Shown here piece by piece: positions 1 through 10,920 of a stretch of DNA of 64,000 bases. Below the pieces are notes generated by a model that saw only the letters and a program-made list of their open reading frames with translations, did not search any database and was not told where the DNA came from. The number at the start of each line of letters is the position of its first letter. The stretch's first letter is position 1. The position numbers were made by a program, and so were the translations under genes. Location: NCBI RefSeq assembly GCF_900176255.2, contig NZ_FXEG02000002.1, positions 1,674,001 through 1,738,000 on the forward strand, written 5' to 3'. The DNA comes from Mycobacterium ahvazicum. Its GTDB lineage: Bacteria > Actinomycetota > Actinomycetes > Mycobacteriales > Mycobacteriaceae.

Positions 1-737
1 AGCAGGATCACGCCGAAGAGCACCGCGACGACGGGGTCGACCACGGTCAGGCAGGAGACGACGACCTCGGGCGGCCCGGAGGCGAAGGCTTGCTGAACCA
101 GCCAGCCGCCGGTCAGGACCGCGGCGACGACGGCCGCAACCCCGGCGATCACAGTCGGGTCCGCGATGCCGACCCGCCCGGATGTCACGGTCTGCGACAC
201 GGCCCGCACCAGCGCCGAGACCAATCCGAAGGCGCTCGCGCCGGCCATCGCCAACGCCACGCAGCGCGCCCAGCCGGTGCAGGCCAACCCGATTCCCGTG
301 AGCGTCAGCAAGACCAGTCCGACGACGAAACCGGCCAGCGCGGTGTCGCCGCCGGACGCCGGCGTGCCGGCCGCCGAGCGAGCGGCCGTCGTGACGAAGG
401 CGACGACGCAGGTGCTCGACAGCAGGATGCCGGCCAGCATCCCGGCGGTGGGCCGGCGGCGGGTATGCGCCGCGGCAAGGACGACGGCGATGGGCACCGC
501 GAGCACCCCGATCGGCTGGATCACCGACAGCGGCGCGAACACCAGCGCAATGGCGTGCAGCGCCGAGCCGCTCGCGGCGAGCAGCAGCCCCAGCCGCCAC
601 AGCGGACTGCGGGTGACGTCGCGCAGGCCGCGCAGCGCCAGCGATCCCGGGCGCGGCCCGGCCGCCACCGCACGGTGTTGCAGCACTGCCGCGCACGCAA
701 AGCAGAACGCCGCGATCACCACCAATACGAACGGCAA
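1..737 (-). CDS. DMT/EamA-like multi-pass permease, C-terminus cut by window edge
   Basis: The reverse strand is open from a TTG at 737 to the window edge and encodes repeated hydrophobic segments (for example LPFVLVVIAAFCFACAAVL at the N-terminus and LTVVDPVVAVLFGVIL at the edge). The small-residue-rich helices separated by short Arg-rich loops resemble drug/metabolite-type permeases; the substrate cannot be inferred. An in-frame TGA lies upstream, so the start must be the TTG at 737, the TTG at 725 or the GTGs at 722 and 719. The gene is transcribed away from the mmpL terminus with about 100 bp between them. The longer open frames on the other strand here (90-788) are Arg/Gly-rich and lack family features, so they look like antisense shadows. 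Confidence 0.7.
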   Translation of the reverse strand, partial: MPFVLVVIAAFCFACAAVLQHRAVAAGPRPGSLALRGLRDVTRSPLWRLGLLLAASGSALHAIALVFAPLSVIQPIGVLAVPIAVVLAAAHTRRRPTAGMLAGILLSSTCVVAFVTTAARSAAGTPASGGDTALAGFVVGLVLLTLTGIGLACTGWARCVALAMAGASAFGLVSALVRAVSQTVTSGRVGIADPTVIAGVAAVVAAVLTGGWLVQQAFASGPPEVVVSCLTVVDPVVAVLFGVIL

Positions 738-763
738 CGGGCTAATCCTGTATCGCGACGGTA

Positions 764-781
764 TTTGACATCTTCGTCAAA
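764..781. promoter_or_regulatory. Perfect inverted repeat, possible operator/promoter of the permease gene
   Basis: TTTGAC-atcttc-GTCAAA is a perfect 6-bp inverted repeat with a 6-bp spacer, about 27 bp upstream of the permease start. Each arm also contains a -35-like TTGAC in one orientation. This spacing is typical of a dimeric regulator site, but no regulator gene lies next to it in the window. Confidence 0.3.
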
Positions 782-810
782 ATCTTGAACCGTACCCCAA
801 CTTTTCGCCA

Positions 811-830
811 CCGGTACGGATAAATACCGG
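811..830. terminator. Small hairpin 3' of mmpL, possible terminator or operator
   Basis: CCGGTA and TACCGG flank an 8-nt loop just beyond the mmpL stop (844). The 6-bp stem is short and has no U-tract, so termination is only a guess; a protein-binding palindrome is equally possible. Confidence 0.2.
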
Positions 831-843
831 GCAAAGTCATGGG

Positions 844-3738
844 TTACTCGCTGTGCATCAGGCAACGAACGGACGAACGGGTGCCGAACGGTCGAAGCAG
901 CGCACTGGCGGGCCGGGGGCGCACCGTCATCGGCCACCAGAACCACCGCCCCAGCAGGGCCGCGATCGACGGCGTCATCAACGCGCGAACCAATAGCGTG
1001 TCGAAGAGCAGACCGACCCCGATGGTGGTCCCGATCTGGCCGATGGCGCGCAGATCGCTGACGACCATGGACGCCATGGTGAAGGCGAACACCAGCCCGG
1101 CATTCGTCACGACCTTTCCGGTGCCGCCCATCGCCCGGATGATGCCGGTCTTCAGCCCGGCATGGATCTCTTCTCTGAACCGCGAGACCAGCAGCAGGTT
1201 GTAGTCGGATCCCACGGCCAGCAGCACGATCACCGACATCACGAGCACCAGCCAATACAGCGGGAAGCCCATCAGGTATTGCCAGAACAGCACGGACAGC
1301 CCGAACGATGCGCCCAGCGAAAGCGCGACCGTACCCACGATGACCGCCGCCGCGACAAAGGCCCGGGTGAGAACCAACATGATGACGAAAATGAGACACA
1401 GTGACGAGGTACCGGCGATCAGCAGATCCCATTTGGCGCCCTCCGATGTGTCTTTCAGAATGGCGGCGGTCCCCGCCAGGAAAATCCCGGCATTCGCATT
1501 GGGAGTCGTCTTCAGCGCTTCCTCGGCCGCAATCCGAATCGGCTCGATACTCGCGATTCCCGCGGCCGTCGACGGATCTTGGCGGTGCTCGATGATGAAA
1601 CGAGCCGCGTGTCCGTCCGGCGACAGGAAGCCCTTCATCGCCCGCCGAAAGTCGGTGTTGTCGAACACCGCGGGCGGCAGGTAGAAAGTGTCGTCGTTGC
1701 GGGCGGCGTCGAAAGCTTGTCCCATGGCCGCCGGGTTCTCACCCAGCTGGTCGATCTGTCCGATGATGCCCGTCATGGTGCTGTGCATGGTCAGCATCAT
1801 GGTCCGCAGCGACTGCATGGTCGAGATCATCACCGGCAGTTCAGCATTCAGCCGCGGCATCAGTTCATCGACGCGGTCGAGATCGGTCGCCAGTTCGGCC
1901 AGTTTGTCACTGATCTGGTTTACGCCGTCGAATGAGTCGAACAGCGATCTGATCGCCCAGCAGATCGGAATGTCGAAACAGTGCTTCTCCCAGTAGAAGT
2001 AACTGCGGATAGGCCGGAAGAAGTCTTCGAAATCCGAAATATCGTCTCGAAGATCATGCGTGATCGCGACGGTGTCATGGGTATTCAGCGCGAGGTCATG
2101 GGTCGTGCTCGAGAGCTGTTGCATCAGGTCATACAGACGCTGCGTGATGGCGATCGTCTTCGTGATCTCGTCGGCCTGTCTGAGCAGATCTTTCGCGCGC
2201 TCCTGCTGAAACTTCATATTCTGCAACTGCGCGGAATTGCGCAGACTCATCTGGAACGGCACGGTGGTGTGTTCCAAGGGCAGTCCGGTGGGCCGGGTGA
2301 TCGCTTTGACCCGCCAAATTCCGGGGACGGCGAGCACGGCCTTCGCCAGCTGATTCAAGACCAGAAAATCCGACGGATTACGCAGATCATGATCCGTCTC
2401 GATCATCAAGATCTCGGGTTTCATCTGCGCCTGGGAGAAATGGCGTGCGACGGCCAGGAACCCCTTGTTGGCCGGGATGGCCGCGGGCAGATACGCGCGG
2501 TCGTCGTAGCTGGCCCGATATCCGGGCAGCGCGAGCAGCCCGACCAGCGCCACCGCCAGCGTCGCGGCCAGAATTGGCGCGGGCCAGCGAACGGTCGACG
2601 TGCCGATGCGCCGCCAACGACCAACCTGGACAAGCCTTTTCGGCTCGAACAGACCGAGACGGCTGCCGACGGCCAGCACCGCGGGCCCCAGCGTGAGCGC
2701 TACCGCCGTGGTGACCACGATCCCGACCGCGCAGGGCACGCCGACGGTTTGGAACGACGGCATCCGGGCGAAGCTGAGGCAGAAGATCGCGCCGGCGATC
2801 GTCAACCCGGAACCGGTGATGACGTGCGCGGTGCCGCGGTACATCGTGTAGAACGCGCGGTCGCGGTCCGCGCCGGCCTGCCGGGCCTCCTGGTAGCGGC
2901 CGATGATGAAGATGCCGTAGTCGGTTCCCGCGGCGATGGCCAGTGAGGTCAGCAGGCTGACCGCGAACGGAGTCAGTCCCATGGTGCTGTTGTCCACCAT
3001 CAGCGCGACGGCTCCACGCGCGGCGCCCAATTCGATTCCGACCGTGACGAGCAGCACGAGCACGGTGACGACCGAGCGGTAGACCAGCAGCAGAATGAGA
3101 AAGACCACGGCAACCGTGGTCAGTGTCAGCTTGAGCGCCGACGCGCCGCTGCTGTGCCGCAGATCCGCGGCGAAGGCCGCGCCGCCGGTGATCCCGACCG
3201 TGATGCCCGGTGGTCTGGGCAACCGGCCGACGGTATCGCGGACCGCCTCGATGGATTCGGTCGCCAGCGCCTCGCCTTGGTTACCGGCGAGGTTCACCTG
3301 AACCAGCGCGGCTTTGCCGTCATTGCTTTGCGCGCCCGCGGCGGTCAGCGGATCGCCCCAGAAGTCCTGGATGCTCTGTACGTGCTTCGGGTCGGCACGC
3401 AAGGTGCGGACCATGCCGTCGTAGTACTTATGGGCAGCGTCGTCGAGGGTGTGCTCACCCTCGACGACGATCACCGCGGAACTGTCCGAATTGCCTTCCT
3501 TGAACACCTCGCCGATGTGCTTGGTCGCCCGATACGACGGCGCGTCCTTGGGAACCAGTGAGACCGAATGCTCTTCGGACACCGCCTCGAGCTGCGGGAC
3601 GGCCACGTTGAGGACGGCCACCAAGCCAAGCCAGACCAAGATGATCGGGGTTGCGAGCCGGTGGATCGTCCGGGCCAGGACTGGGTGCTCGGCGCGCGCG
3701 GCGGATCGTGGTCTCACGTTGCGCGAGGCCTGCTGCAC
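844..3738 (-). CDS. MmpL-family RND transporter
   Basis: A 964-aa inner-membrane proton-driven exporter of the mycobacterial lipid/siderophore type. A first TM lies near residues 29-47, followed by a porter domain, a TM bundle (about 200-370), a second periplasmic domain and a second TM bundle to about 925. The proton-relay Asp-Tyr pairs are both intact: GTDYG (D273/Y274) and GSDYN (D845/Y846). The second periplasmic domain holds a long heptad-rich stretch (about 500-680) with a KHCFDIPIC segment, as in MmpL4/MmpL5-type pumps that carry a coiled-coil hairpin. The start is GTG 3738, 15 nt after the gabT stop, so the two genes are probably co-transcribed. No mmpS gene is adjacent, although most MmpL4/5-type pumps have one. 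The substrate is unknown. Confidence 0.9.
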   Translation of the reverse strand: MQQASRNVRPRSAARAEHPVLARTIHRLATPIILVWLGLVAVLNVAVPQLEAVSEEHSVSLVPKDAPSYRATKHIGEVFKEGNSDSSAVIVVEGEHTLDDAAHKYYDGMVRTLRADPKHVQSIQDFWGDPLTAAGAQSNDGKAALVQVNLAGNQGEALATESIEAVRDTVGRLPRPPGITVGITGGAAFAADLRHSSGASALKLTLTTVAVVFLILLLVYRSVVTVLVLLVTVGIELGAARGAVALMVDNSTMGLTPFAVSLLTSLAIAAGTDYGIFIIGRYQEARQAGADRDRAFYTMYRGTAHVITGSGLTIAGAIFCLSFARMPSFQTVGVPCAVGIVVTTAVALTLGPAVLAVGSRLGLFEPKRLVQVGRWRRIGTSTVRWPAPILAATLAVALVGLLALPGYRASYDDRAYLPAAIPANKGFLAVARHFSQAQMKPEILMIETDHDLRNPSDFLVLNQLAKAVLAVPGIWRVKAITRPTGLPLEHTTVPFQMSLRNSAQLQNMKFQQERAKDLLRQADEITKTIAITQRLYDLMQQLSSTTHDLALNTHDTVAITHDLRDDISDFEDFFRPIRSYFYWEKHCFDIPICWAIRSLFDSFDGVNQISDKLAELATDLDRVDELMPRLNAELPVMISTMQSLRTMMLTMHSTMTGIIGQIDQLGENPAAMGQAFDAARNDDTFYLPPAVFDNTDFRRAMKGFLSPDGHAARFIIEHRQDPSTAAGIASIEPIRIAAEEALKTTPNANAGIFLAGTAAILKDTSEGAKWDLLIAGTSSLCLIFVIMLVLTRAFVAAAVIVGTVALSLGASFGLSVLFWQYLMGFPLYWLVLVMSVIVLLAVGSDYNLLLVSRFREEIHAGLKTGIIRAMGGTGKVVTNAGLVFAFTMASMVVSDLRAIGQIGTTIGVGLLFDTLLVRALMTPSIAALLGRWFWWPMTVRPRPASALLRPFGTRSSVRCLMHSE

Positions 3739-3753
3739 CTTTGGGCCGCTCTG

Positions 3754-5103
3754 CTACAGGTCGGCCAGCAGCAGGCGCAGGACCTCGAGGCCCTCGATGA
3801 GTAGCTCGTCGCTGATGGTCAGCGGGGGCAGCAGCCGGATGACATTGCCGAACATCCCACAGGTCAGGACGATGATGCCGGCCGCGCCGGCGGCGGTCAC
3901 CAGCTTGTTCGTCAGTTCGGCGTCGGGGTCGCTGGTGCCGGACTTGACCAGCTCGACGGCGATCATGGCGCCGCGGCCGCGCACGTCGCCGATCCGGTCG
4001 TCGCCGGCCTGCATCCGCAGCAGCACGTCGAAGATCAGCCGCTCGATGTGCTGGGCCCGCTCGATCAGGCCGTCGCTCTCGATCGTCTCGATGCTGGCCA
4101 GGGCCGCCGCGCAGGCGACGGGGTTACCGCCGAAGGTGCCACCCAGGCCGCTGACGTGCGGGGCGTCCATGATCTCGGCGCGGCCCGTCACCGCCGAGAG
4201 CGGCAGCCCACCGGCGATGCCCTTGGCCGTGCAGATCAGGTCGGGCTCCAGACCGTTCGGGCCCTCGTGCTCGCAGGCGAACATCGCCCCGGTGCGCGCG
4301 AACCCGCTCTGCACCTCGTCGGCGATGAACACCACGTCGTTCTTGTGGCACCAGTCGACCAGCGCGGGCAGGAAACCCTCGGCCGGGACGATGAATCCGC
4401 CCTCGCCCTGGATCGGCTCGATGATGACGGCGGCCAAATTGGCGGCGCCGATCTGCTTCTCCAAGACGCCGATCGCCCGCGCGGCGGCCAACTCGCCGTC
4501 GGTGGCCAGCTCCTTGTCGAGCAGGCCGTCGCGGTACGGGTAGGACATCGGCGCCCGGTAGATCTCCGGTGCGAACGGGCCGAAGCCGCTCTTGTAGGGC
4601 ATCGACTTGGCGGTCAGCGCCATCGTCATGTTGGTGCGGCCGTGATAGGCGTGGTCGAAGGCCGCCACGGCGGGTTTGCGGGGGTAGGAGCGGGCGATCT
4701 TGATGGAGTTCTCGACAGCCTCGGCGCCGGGGTTGAACAGCACCGACCGCTTCTCGCCCGAGCCCGGGGTGATCCGGTTCAGCTCCTCGGCGACCGCGAT
4801 GTAGGACTCATACGGCGTGACCATGAAGCAGGTATGCGTGAACTCGGCGACCTGTTCGCGCACCGCGTCGACGACCCGCGGCGCGGAGTTGCCGATCGTG
4901 GTGACTGCGATGCCAGAGCCCAGGTCGATGAGCCGATTCCCGTCGACGTCCTCGACGATGCCGCCACCGGCACGCGCGACGAACACCGGCAGGCTGATGC
5001 CGACGCCGTGGGACACCGCCGAGGCGCGGCGCTTGTTGAGTTCCAGCGATAGGGGACCAGGGATTTCGGTAACCAGCTGGCGGCTCTGTTCGAGGCTGGC
5101 CAC
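3754..5103 (-). CDS. gabT: 4-aminobutyrate aminotransferase GabT
   Basis: A 449-aa class III PLP aminotransferase, the length of M. tuberculosis Rv2589. It transfers the amino group of GABA to 2-oxoglutarate, giving succinate semialdehyde and glutamate. Visible landmarks are the cofactor Asp in ADEVQSGF (D262), the Schiff-base Lys in TAKGIAGG (K294) and the NPGAEAVENSIK segment (124-135). The GTG start at 5103 follows a strong GGGAGGAGG ribosome site 5 nt upstream. It is divergent from yajC, leaving about 220 bp for two promoters. The mmpL gene follows closely on the same strand. Confidence 0.95.
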   Translation of the reverse strand: MASLEQSRQLVTEIPGPLSLELNKRRASAVSHGVGISLPVFVARAGGGIVEDVDGNRLIDLGSGIAVTTIGNSAPRVVDAVREQVAEFTHTCFMVTPYESYIAVAEELNRITPGSGEKRSVLFNPGAEAVENSIKIARSYPRKPAVAAFDHAYHGRTNMTMALTAKSMPYKSGFGPFAPEIYRAPMSYPYRDGLLDKELATDGELAAARAIGVLEKQIGAANLAAVIIEPIQGEGGFIVPAEGFLPALVDWCHKNDVVFIADEVQSGFARTGAMFACEHEGPNGLEPDLICTAKGIAGGLPLSAVTGRAEIMDAPHVSGLGGTFGGNPVACAAALASIETIESDGLIERAQHIERLIFDVLLRMQAGDDRIGDVRGRGAMIAVELVKSGTSDPDAELTNKLVTAAGAAGIIVLTCGMFGNVIRLLPPLTISDELLIEGLEVLRLLLADL

Positions 5104-5324
5104 GACGTCCTCCTCCCGGCGACACGCGTATCGCGTCGCGCTGAAAGCCTATCCGTAGGACGGGTCTTGGCGCCTGCCGAGGATGCGGCCCAACCGCGCG
5201 CCCCCGGGCCTGCCAGACTGGACGGGCACACACCGGCGCACCGCGCGGTGCGTGACCTCCCGGTCGCTCGGCACCGACCGTCGGAAAACCCGGCAATACC
5301 GATACGAAAGACAGGCACGTTTCG

Positions 5325-5672
5325 ATGGAAAGTTTGGTTTTGTTCCTGCCGTTCCTGCTCATCATGGGCGGGTTCATGTACCTGGCGTCGCGTCGCCAGA
5401 AGAAGGCGATGCAGGCCACCATCGACCTGCACGAGTCATTGCAGCCGGGGGATCGCGTGCACACCACCTCGGGCCTGCAGGCCACCGTCGTCGCGCTCAC
5501 CGACGACACCGTCGACCTCGAAATCGCGCCCGGCGTGGTGACCACCTGGATGAAGCTGGCCATCCGCGACAAGATTCTGCCGGAGGACGACTTCGACGAG
5601 GACGACGACTTGGAAGAGTCCGACGACGCCCAGGGTCCGGCCGGCGAGAGCCACTTGACCAAAGATCAGTGA
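5325..5672 (+). CDS. yajC: Preprotein translocase subunit YajC
   Basis: A 115-aa single-span membrane protein of the SecDF-YajC complex, which assists the SecYEG channel. The N-terminal TM (about residues 2-20) is followed by the ASRRQKKA basic turn and the QPGDRVHTTSGLQATV core typical of YajC, then a very acidic tail (EDDFDEDDDLEESDD). Length equals Rv2588c. It opens the yajC-secD-secF operon, 89 nt before secD. Confidence 0.95.
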   Translation: MESLVLFLPFLLIMGGFMYLASRRQKKAMQATIDLHESLQPGDRVHTTSGLQATVVALTDDTVDLEIAPGVVTTWMKLAIRDKILPEDDFDEDDDLEESDDAQGPAGESHLTKDQ

Positions 5673-5761
5673 CCACAGCGGTCCGATGAGCGGTTTCCGC
5701 CAGGCGGGCACGTAGGCTCTGTCGGGAGCCAGAACCGATTATCAAGGGAGAGATAAGGAAA

Positions 5762-7438
5762 GTGGCATCGTCTTCGGCGCCGGTGCACCCTGCCCGCTAC
5801 CTGTCGGTTTTCTTCGTCTTGCTGATCGGCGCTTACCTGCTGGTGTTTCTCACCGGGGACAAGCACGCCGCCCCGAAGCTCGGCATCGATCTGCAGGGCG
5901 GCACCCGCGTCACCCTGACCGCGCGCACTCCGGACGGCTCCCGCCCGAGCCGGGAGGCTCTCTCGCAGGCGCAGCAGATCATCAGCTCGCGCGTCAACGG
6001 CCTGGGCGTCTCCGGTTCTGAGGTCGTGGTCGACGGTGACAACCTGGTCATCACGGTGCCCGGCAACGACGGCAACGAAGCCCGCAACCTGGGCCAGACC
6101 GCTCGGCTCTACATCCGCCCGGTGCTGAACTCCGCGCCCGCCCAAGCCGCCGAACCCAAACCCCCTGGGGGCCAGCCCGCACCGCCTGGTGCGCAGCCCG
6201 CACCCCCTGGGGGCCAGCCCGGCCCCAGCCCCGCGCCGCCCGCGCCCGCGCCCGGAAACCCGGCCGCCGACGCCCCGCCACCCGAGGTGCCCGGGCCGCC
6301 CGATCCGCGCAAGGATCTCGCCGACCGCATCAAGGTGATGAAGGATTTCCGGCAGAGCAACAACCCCTACATCCAGATGGTTGCTCAGCAGTGGGTGGCC
6401 GCTCACTGCGACAAAGAGGACATCCTGGCCGGCAACGACGACCCGGCCCTGCCGCTGATCACCTGCTCGACGGACCACAAGTACGTCTACCTACTGGGGC
6501 CGTCGATCATCAGTGGTGACCAGATCCAGGACGCCAGTTCGACGATGAACCAGCGCGGCATCGGCTACGTCGTCGACGTTCAGTTCAAACCCGCCGCGGC
6601 CAACACCTGGGCGGACTTCACCGCCGCCCACATCGGCACCCAGACCGCGTTCACGCTGGACTCTCAGGTCGTGAGCGCGCCGATGATCCAGGAAGCGATC
6701 CCCGGCGGGCGCACCCAGATCTCCGGTGGCGACCCGCCGTTCACCGCCACCACCGCCAAGCAGCTGGCCAACGTGCTCAAGTACGGCTCGCTGCCGCTGT
6801 CCTTCGAATCGTCGGAAGCCCAAACCGTTTCGGCGACACTGGGATTGACCTCGCTGCGCGCCGGTTTGATCGCGGGCGCGATCGGCCTGATCCTGGTGCT
6901 GCTGTACTCGCTGCTGTACTACCGGGTGCTGGGATTGCTGACGGCACTATCTCTGATTGCTTCGGGCGCAATGATTTTCGCGATCCTGGTGCTATTGGGA
7001 CGGCAGATCAACTACACCCTGGACCTGGCGGGTATCGCCGGTCTGATCATCGGTATCGGCACCACCGCGGACTCGTTCGTGGTGTTCTTCGAGCGCATCA
7101 AAGACGAAATCCGCGAAGGCCGTTCGTTCCGCTCGGCCGTGCCGCGAGGCTGGGTACGTGCCCGCAAGACGATCGTGTCAGGTAACGCCGTCACCTTCCT
7201 GGCCGCCGCGGTGCTCTACGGCCTGGCGATCGGCCAGGTGCGCGGATTCGCCTTCACGTTGGGCCTGACCACGGTTCTCGACATCGTGGTGGTGTTCCTG
7301 GTGACGTGGCCGCTGGTCTACCTGGCCTCCAAGTCTCCGACGCTGGCCAAGCCCAAATACAACGGCCTGGGCGCTGTCCAGCAGGTCGCCCGCGAACGCC
7401 GAGCTTCAGACGTGAAGACGGGACGGGGAACCCGATGA
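5762..7438 (+). CDS. secD: Protein translocase subunit SecD
   Basis: A 558-aa RND-like membrane protein that with SecF uses the proton gradient to help complete protein export on the outer side of the membrane. Residues about 14-31 form TM1, followed by the P1 head with [14 protein letters not shown] Pro/Gly/Ala-rich insert of about 50 residues (near 125-178) separates parts of the periplasmic domain, as in other mycobacterial SecD. The last 200 residues hold the five-TM bundle with [20 protein letters not shown]. The GTG start is at 5762 after a GGGAGAGATAAGGA leader. The stop overlaps the secF start (ATGA), so translation is coupled. Confidence 0.95.
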   Translation: MASSSAPVHPARYLSVFFVLLIGAYLLVFLTGDKHAAPKLGIDLQGGTRVTLTARTPDGSRPSREALSQAQQIISSRVNGLGVSGSEVVVDGDNLVITVPGNDGNEARNLGQTARLYIRPVLNSAPAQAAEPKPPGGQPAPPGAQPAPPGGQPGPSPAPPAPAPGNPAADAPPPEVPGPPDPRKDLADRIKVMKDFRQSNNPYIQMVAQQWVAAHCDKEDILAGNDDPALPLITCSTDHKYVYLLGPSIISGDQIQDASSTMNQRGIGYVVDVQFKPAAANTWADFTAAHIGTQTAFTLDSQVVSAPMIQEAIPGGRTQISGGDPPFTATTAKQLANVLKYGSLPLSFESSEAQTVSATLGLTSLRAGLIAGAIGLILVLLYSLLYYRVLGLLTALSLIASGAMIFAILVLLGRQINYTLDLAGIAGLIIGIGTTADSFVVFFERIKDEIREGRSFRSAVPRGWVRARKTIVSGNAVTFLAAAVLYGLAIGQVRGFAFTLGLTTVLDIVVVFLVTWPLVYLASKSPTLAKPKYNGLGAVQQVARERRASDVKTGRGTR

Positions 7439-8694
7439 CCTCCAAAGACACCGACGCCACCGAGCTCACGGAATCCACCGATGCCGTGGAGCTGATGTCC
7501 GACTCCGCCGCGCAGCCGCCGCAGCACAGCTTTCTCGCCCGGCTCTACACCGGGACCGGCGCCTTCGAGGTCGTCGGGCGGCGCCGGTTGTGGTACGGCA
7601 TCAGCGGGGCGATCGTCGCGATCGCGATCCTGTCGATCATCCTGCGTGGCTTTACCTTCGGCATCGACTTCAAGGGCGGCACCACGGTGTCGTTCCCGCG
7701 CGGCAACGTCACGACCTCGCAGGTGCAGGACGTGTTCCGCAAGACCCTGGGCCGTGACGCCGCATCGGTGGTCATCGTCGGCAACGGCGGCTCGGCGACG
7801 GTGCAGATCAGTTCCGAAACGCTGACCAACGACCAGACGACGAAGCTGCGCAACGCGCTGTTCGACGCGTTTGCGCCCAAGGGCGCCGACGGCAAGCCGA
7901 GCAAGGCGGCGATCAGCGACTCCGCGGTCTCGGAGACCTGGGGCGACCAGATCACCAAGAAGGCGCTGATCGCGCTGGGCGTGTTCCTGGTGCTGGTCAG
8001 CGTCTACATCATGGTGCGCTACGAGCGCTATATGTCGATCTCGGCACTGACGACCATGGTTTTCGACCTCACCGTCACCGCCGGGGTGTATTCGCTGGTC
8101 GGCTTCGAGGTCAGCCCCGCGACGGTGATCGGCCTGCTGACCATCCTCGGGTTCTCGCTGTACGACACCGTCATCGTCTTCGACAAGGTCGAAGAGAACA
8201 CCAAAGACTTCCAGCACCGAAACCGGCGCACCTTCGCCGAGGAAGCCAACCTGGCGATCAACCAGACCTTCATGCGCTCGATCAACACCAGCCTGATCTC
8301 GGTCCTGCCGGTGCTGGCGCTGATGGTGGTGGCGGTGTGGTTGCTGGGCGTCGGCACGTTGAAGGACCTGGCGCTGGTGCAGCTGGTCGGCATCCTGGTC
8401 GGCACCTACTCGTCGATCTTCTTCGCCACCCCGCTGCTGGTCACGCTGCGTGAGCGCACCGAACTGGTGAAAAACCACACCCGCCGCGTCCTCAAACGGC
8501 GCAAGCCGGGCACGCCGGAGCCGGCGGTCAGCTCGGCCGACGAGGCATCCGACACCGAGAACACCACCGAGACGAAGAAGGCCGCGACGCCGTCCGGCGA
8601 GCCCGCACCCAACAAGCCGGCCCCCGGTGCACGGCCGGTGCGACCCAGCGGCACCCGGCGCCCGAGCGGCAAGCGAAACGCCGGCCGGCGGTAG
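7435..8694 (+). CDS. secF: Protein translocase subunit SecF
   Basis: A 419-aa partner of SecD. TM1 (about residues 58-78) precedes [13 protein letters not shown], the SecF equivalent of the SecD signature. The C-terminal TM bundle contains [21 protein letters not shown] and the [12 protein letters not shown] segment conserved in SecF. A Lys/Pro-rich cytoplasmic tail of about 80 residues follows. ATG 7435 was chosen over upstream in-frame codons because it gives the ATGA overlap with secD and a conserved acidic N-terminus. Confidence 0.95.
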   Translation: MTSKDTDATELTESTDAVELMSDSAAQPPQHSFLARLYTGTGAFEVVGRRRLWYGISGAIVAIAILSIILRGFTFGIDFKGGTTVSFPRGNVTTSQVQDVFRKTLGRDAASVVIVGNGGSATVQISSETLTNDQTTKLRNALFDAFAPKGADGKPSKAAISDSAVSETWGDQITKKALIALGVFLVLVSVYIMVRYERYMSISALTTMVFDLTVTAGVYSLVGFEVSPATVIGLLTILGFSLYDTVIVFDKVEENTKDFQHRNRRTFAEEANLAINQTFMRSINTSLISVLPVLALMVVAVWLLGVGTLKDLALVQLVGILVGTYSSIFFATPLLVTLRERTELVKNHTRRVLKRRKPGTPEPAVSSADEASDTENTTETKKAATPSGEPAPNKPAPGARPVRPSGTRRPSGKRNAGRR

Positions 8695-8699
8695 CCGCC

Positions 8700-10349
8700 A
8701 TGCTCAGGCGGTCCGCGGCTATCTCTCTGACCGTTGCGCTCGCCGTCGCGGTCCTGGTGACGGGATGCTCGGGCAGCGCGGCCTCGCAGATCGACTACGT
8801 CGTCGACGGCCGGTTGAGCACCTACAACGCCAACACCACCGTCGGGTTCGCGTCGGCCGGGGCCCAAGCGTTCGCCCGCACCCTGACCGGGTTCGGCTAT
8901 CACGGCCCCGACGGACAGGTCGTCGCCGATCGCGACTTCGGGTCGGTCACGGTGGTGAGCGGCTCACCGCTGGTGCTCGACTACCAGATCGCCGACAGCG
9001 CGGTCTACTCCGACGGCAAGCCGCTGACCTGCGACGACCTGGTGCTCGCCTGGGCCGCTCAGTCGGGCCGGTTTCCCGGATTCGACGCCGCCACCCAGGC
9101 CGGCTACGCCGATATCGCCAACATCGAGTGCATACCGGGACAGAAGAAGGCGCGGGTCTCGTTCGTCCCGGACCGCGGCGTCGTCGACTACACCCAGCTG
9201 TTCGCCGCGACCACGATGATGCCGTCGCACGTCATCGCCGACCAGCTGAATATCGATGTGACCGCGACGCTGCTGGGCAACAATCCCCAGTCGGTCGCGC
9301 CGATCGCGCAACTGTGGAACACCACCTGGGACCTCAAGCCCGGTCTCACCCACGACGAGATCGCCAAGCGCTTTCCGTCGTCGGGACCGTACAAAATCGA
9401 ATCCGTCCTGGACGACGGCGCCGTGGTGTTGGTCGCCAACGACCGGTGGTGGGGTCCCAAGGCGATTACCAAGCGGATCACCGTGTCACCGCAGGCCCCC
9501 GACATCCAGGACCGGGTCAACAACCGCAGCGTCGACGTGGTGGACGTCGCGGCCGGGTCGTCGGGCACGCTGAACACCCCGGACAACTACGAGCGCACCG
9601 ATTCGGCAGCGGCGGGCATCGAGCAACTGATCTTCGCGCCGCAGGGACCGCTGGCCCAGAACAACAATCGCCGCACGTTCGCGCTGTGTGTTCCCCGTGA
9701 CGTGATCGCCCGGGACGCCGGGGCGCCGATCGCCAACTCCCGGCTGTCTCCGGTCGCCGAGGACGCCGTCGCGCAGGCCGACGGCGCCGCCGAGGCGAGC
9801 CCGTACAACAAGGCGGACCCGGTCGCCGCCCGCGCCGCGCTGGGTGGCGCGCCGCTCGCCGTGCGAATCGGCTACCAGGGCCCCAACGCCCGCCTCGCGG
9901 TCACCGTCGGGACGATCACCAAGTCGTGCGCCGCCGCGGGCATCAATGTCTCCAACGTCACACTCGACACCTCCGGGCCCCAGGCGCTGCGGGACGCGAA
10001 GATCGATGTTCTGCTGGCCAGCACCGGTGGAGCCAGCGGCAGCGGGTCCACCGGATCGTCCTCGATGGACGCCTACGACCTGCACAGTGGCAACGGCAAC
10101 AACCTGTCGGGATATGCGAATCCGCAGATCGACGGCGTCATCGGTGCGCTTGCGGTGTCCGGCGACCCGGCCGAGCGCGTTCGCCTGCTGGCCGAGGGAG
10201 CGCCGGTACTCTGGGGTGACATGCCGACGTTGCCCCTGTATCGGCAGCAGCGCACGTTGCTGATGTCGAAGAAGATGTACGCAGTCAGCGCGAATCCGAC
10301 CCGCTGGGGCGCGGGTTGGAACATGGACCGATGGGCTTTGATGCAGTGA
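8700..10349 (+). CDS. Extracytoplasmic substrate-binding lipoprotein, family 5 (Dpp/Opp-like)
   Basis: A 549-aa homologue of the Rv2585c lipoprotein. The signal peptide ends in a lipobox VTGC with the modified Cys at residue 23. The mature part is a family 5 solute-binding fold, the type that delivers peptides, nickel or related ligands to ABC importers. No permease or ATPase genes lie beside it, so it may serve a transporter elsewhere or have another envelope role. It starts 5 nt after secF and its stop overlaps the apt start region, so it is probably part of the sec-to-rel transcription unit. Confidence 0.88.
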   Translation: MLRRSAAISLTVALAVAVLVTGCSGSAASQIDYVVDGRLSTYNANTTVGFASAGAQAFARTLTGFGYHGPDGQVVADRDFGSVTVVSGSPLVLDYQIADSAVYSDGKPLTCDDLVLAWAAQSGRFPGFDAATQAGYADIANIECIPGQKKARVSFVPDRGVVDYTQLFAATTMMPSHVIADQLNIDVTATLLGNNPQSVAPIAQLWNTTWDLKPGLTHDEIAKRFPSSGPYKIESVLDDGAVVLVANDRWWGPKAITKRITVSPQAPDIQDRVNNRSVDVVDVAAGSSGTLNTPDNYERTDSAAAGIEQLIFAPQGPLAQNNNRRTFALCVPRDVIARDAGAPIANSRLSPVAEDAVAQADGAAEASPYNKADPVAARAALGGAPLAVRIGYQGPNARLAVTVGTITKSCAAAGINVSNVTLDTSGPQALRDAKIDVLLASTGGASGSGSTGSSSMDAYDLHSGNGNNLSGYANPQIDGVIGALAVSGDPAERVRLLAEGAPVLWGDMPTLPLYRQQRTLLMSKKMYAVSANPTRWGAGWNMDRWALMQ

Positions 10350-10888
10350 CGGATATTCGCGAGGACGCGGCCTTAGCCGACCTCATCGCGTCGTTGACCC
10401 GCGATGTTTCCAACTTTCCGCAGCGAGGAGTCCAGTTCAAGGACCTCACTCCGCTGTTCGCCGACCGAACGGCGATGAACGCGGTGATCGACGCGCTCGC
10501 TAGCATCGCCGCCGGCTCGGATCTGGTCGCCGGGATCGAATCGCGCGGGTCGTTGGTGGCCGCGGCCGTCGCCGCCCGGCTCGGCACCGGCGTGCTGTCC
10601 ATCCGCAAGGAGGGCAAGTTGCCGCCACCGGTGCTCCGCGAAAAGTACACCCGCGAGTACGGTCCCGCGGCGATCGAGATCCCCGCCGACGGTCTCGACT
10701 TGCGCGGCACCAGCATCACGATCATCGACGACGTGCTGGCCACCGGCGGCACTCTCGGCGCGGCGAACCGGTTGCTCGAGCGCGCCGGGGCCAACGTCAC
10801 CGGTGCGGCCGTCCTGGTGGAAATCACCGCGCTGGGCGGCCGGGAGGCGATCGCGCCTTTGGCGGTAGCCAGCTTGAGCCGCGTTTAG
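10346..10888 (+). CDS. apt: Adenine phosphoribosyltransferase
   Basis: Converts adenine and PRPP to AMP in purine salvage. The PRPP-binding loop is clear ([13 protein letters not shown]), and [18 protein letters not shown] is the typical N-terminal Apt motif. The chosen GTG at 10346 gives 180 aa and a GTGA overlap with the preceding stop; a TTG at 10316 or an ATG at 10331 are in-frame alternatives that would lengthen the overlap. The position between the lipoprotein and rel is conserved in mycobacteria. Confidence 0.92.
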   Translation: MTDIREDAALADLIASLTRDVSNFPQRGVQFKDLTPLFADRTAMNAVIDALASIAAGSDLVAGIESRGSLVAAAVAARLGTGVLSIRKEGKLPPPVLREKYTREYGPAAIEIPADGLDLRGTSITIIDDVLATGGTLGAANRLLERAGANVTGAAVLVEITALGGREAIAPLAVASLSRV

Positions 10889-10920
10889 AGGGGATATTCT
10901 CGAGTTCGGAGGTGACCAAC

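Noticed and set aside
90..788. Plus-strand open frames at the left edge
   Set aside because: Arg/Gln/Gly-rich translations opposite a convincing membrane-protein frame on the minus strand.
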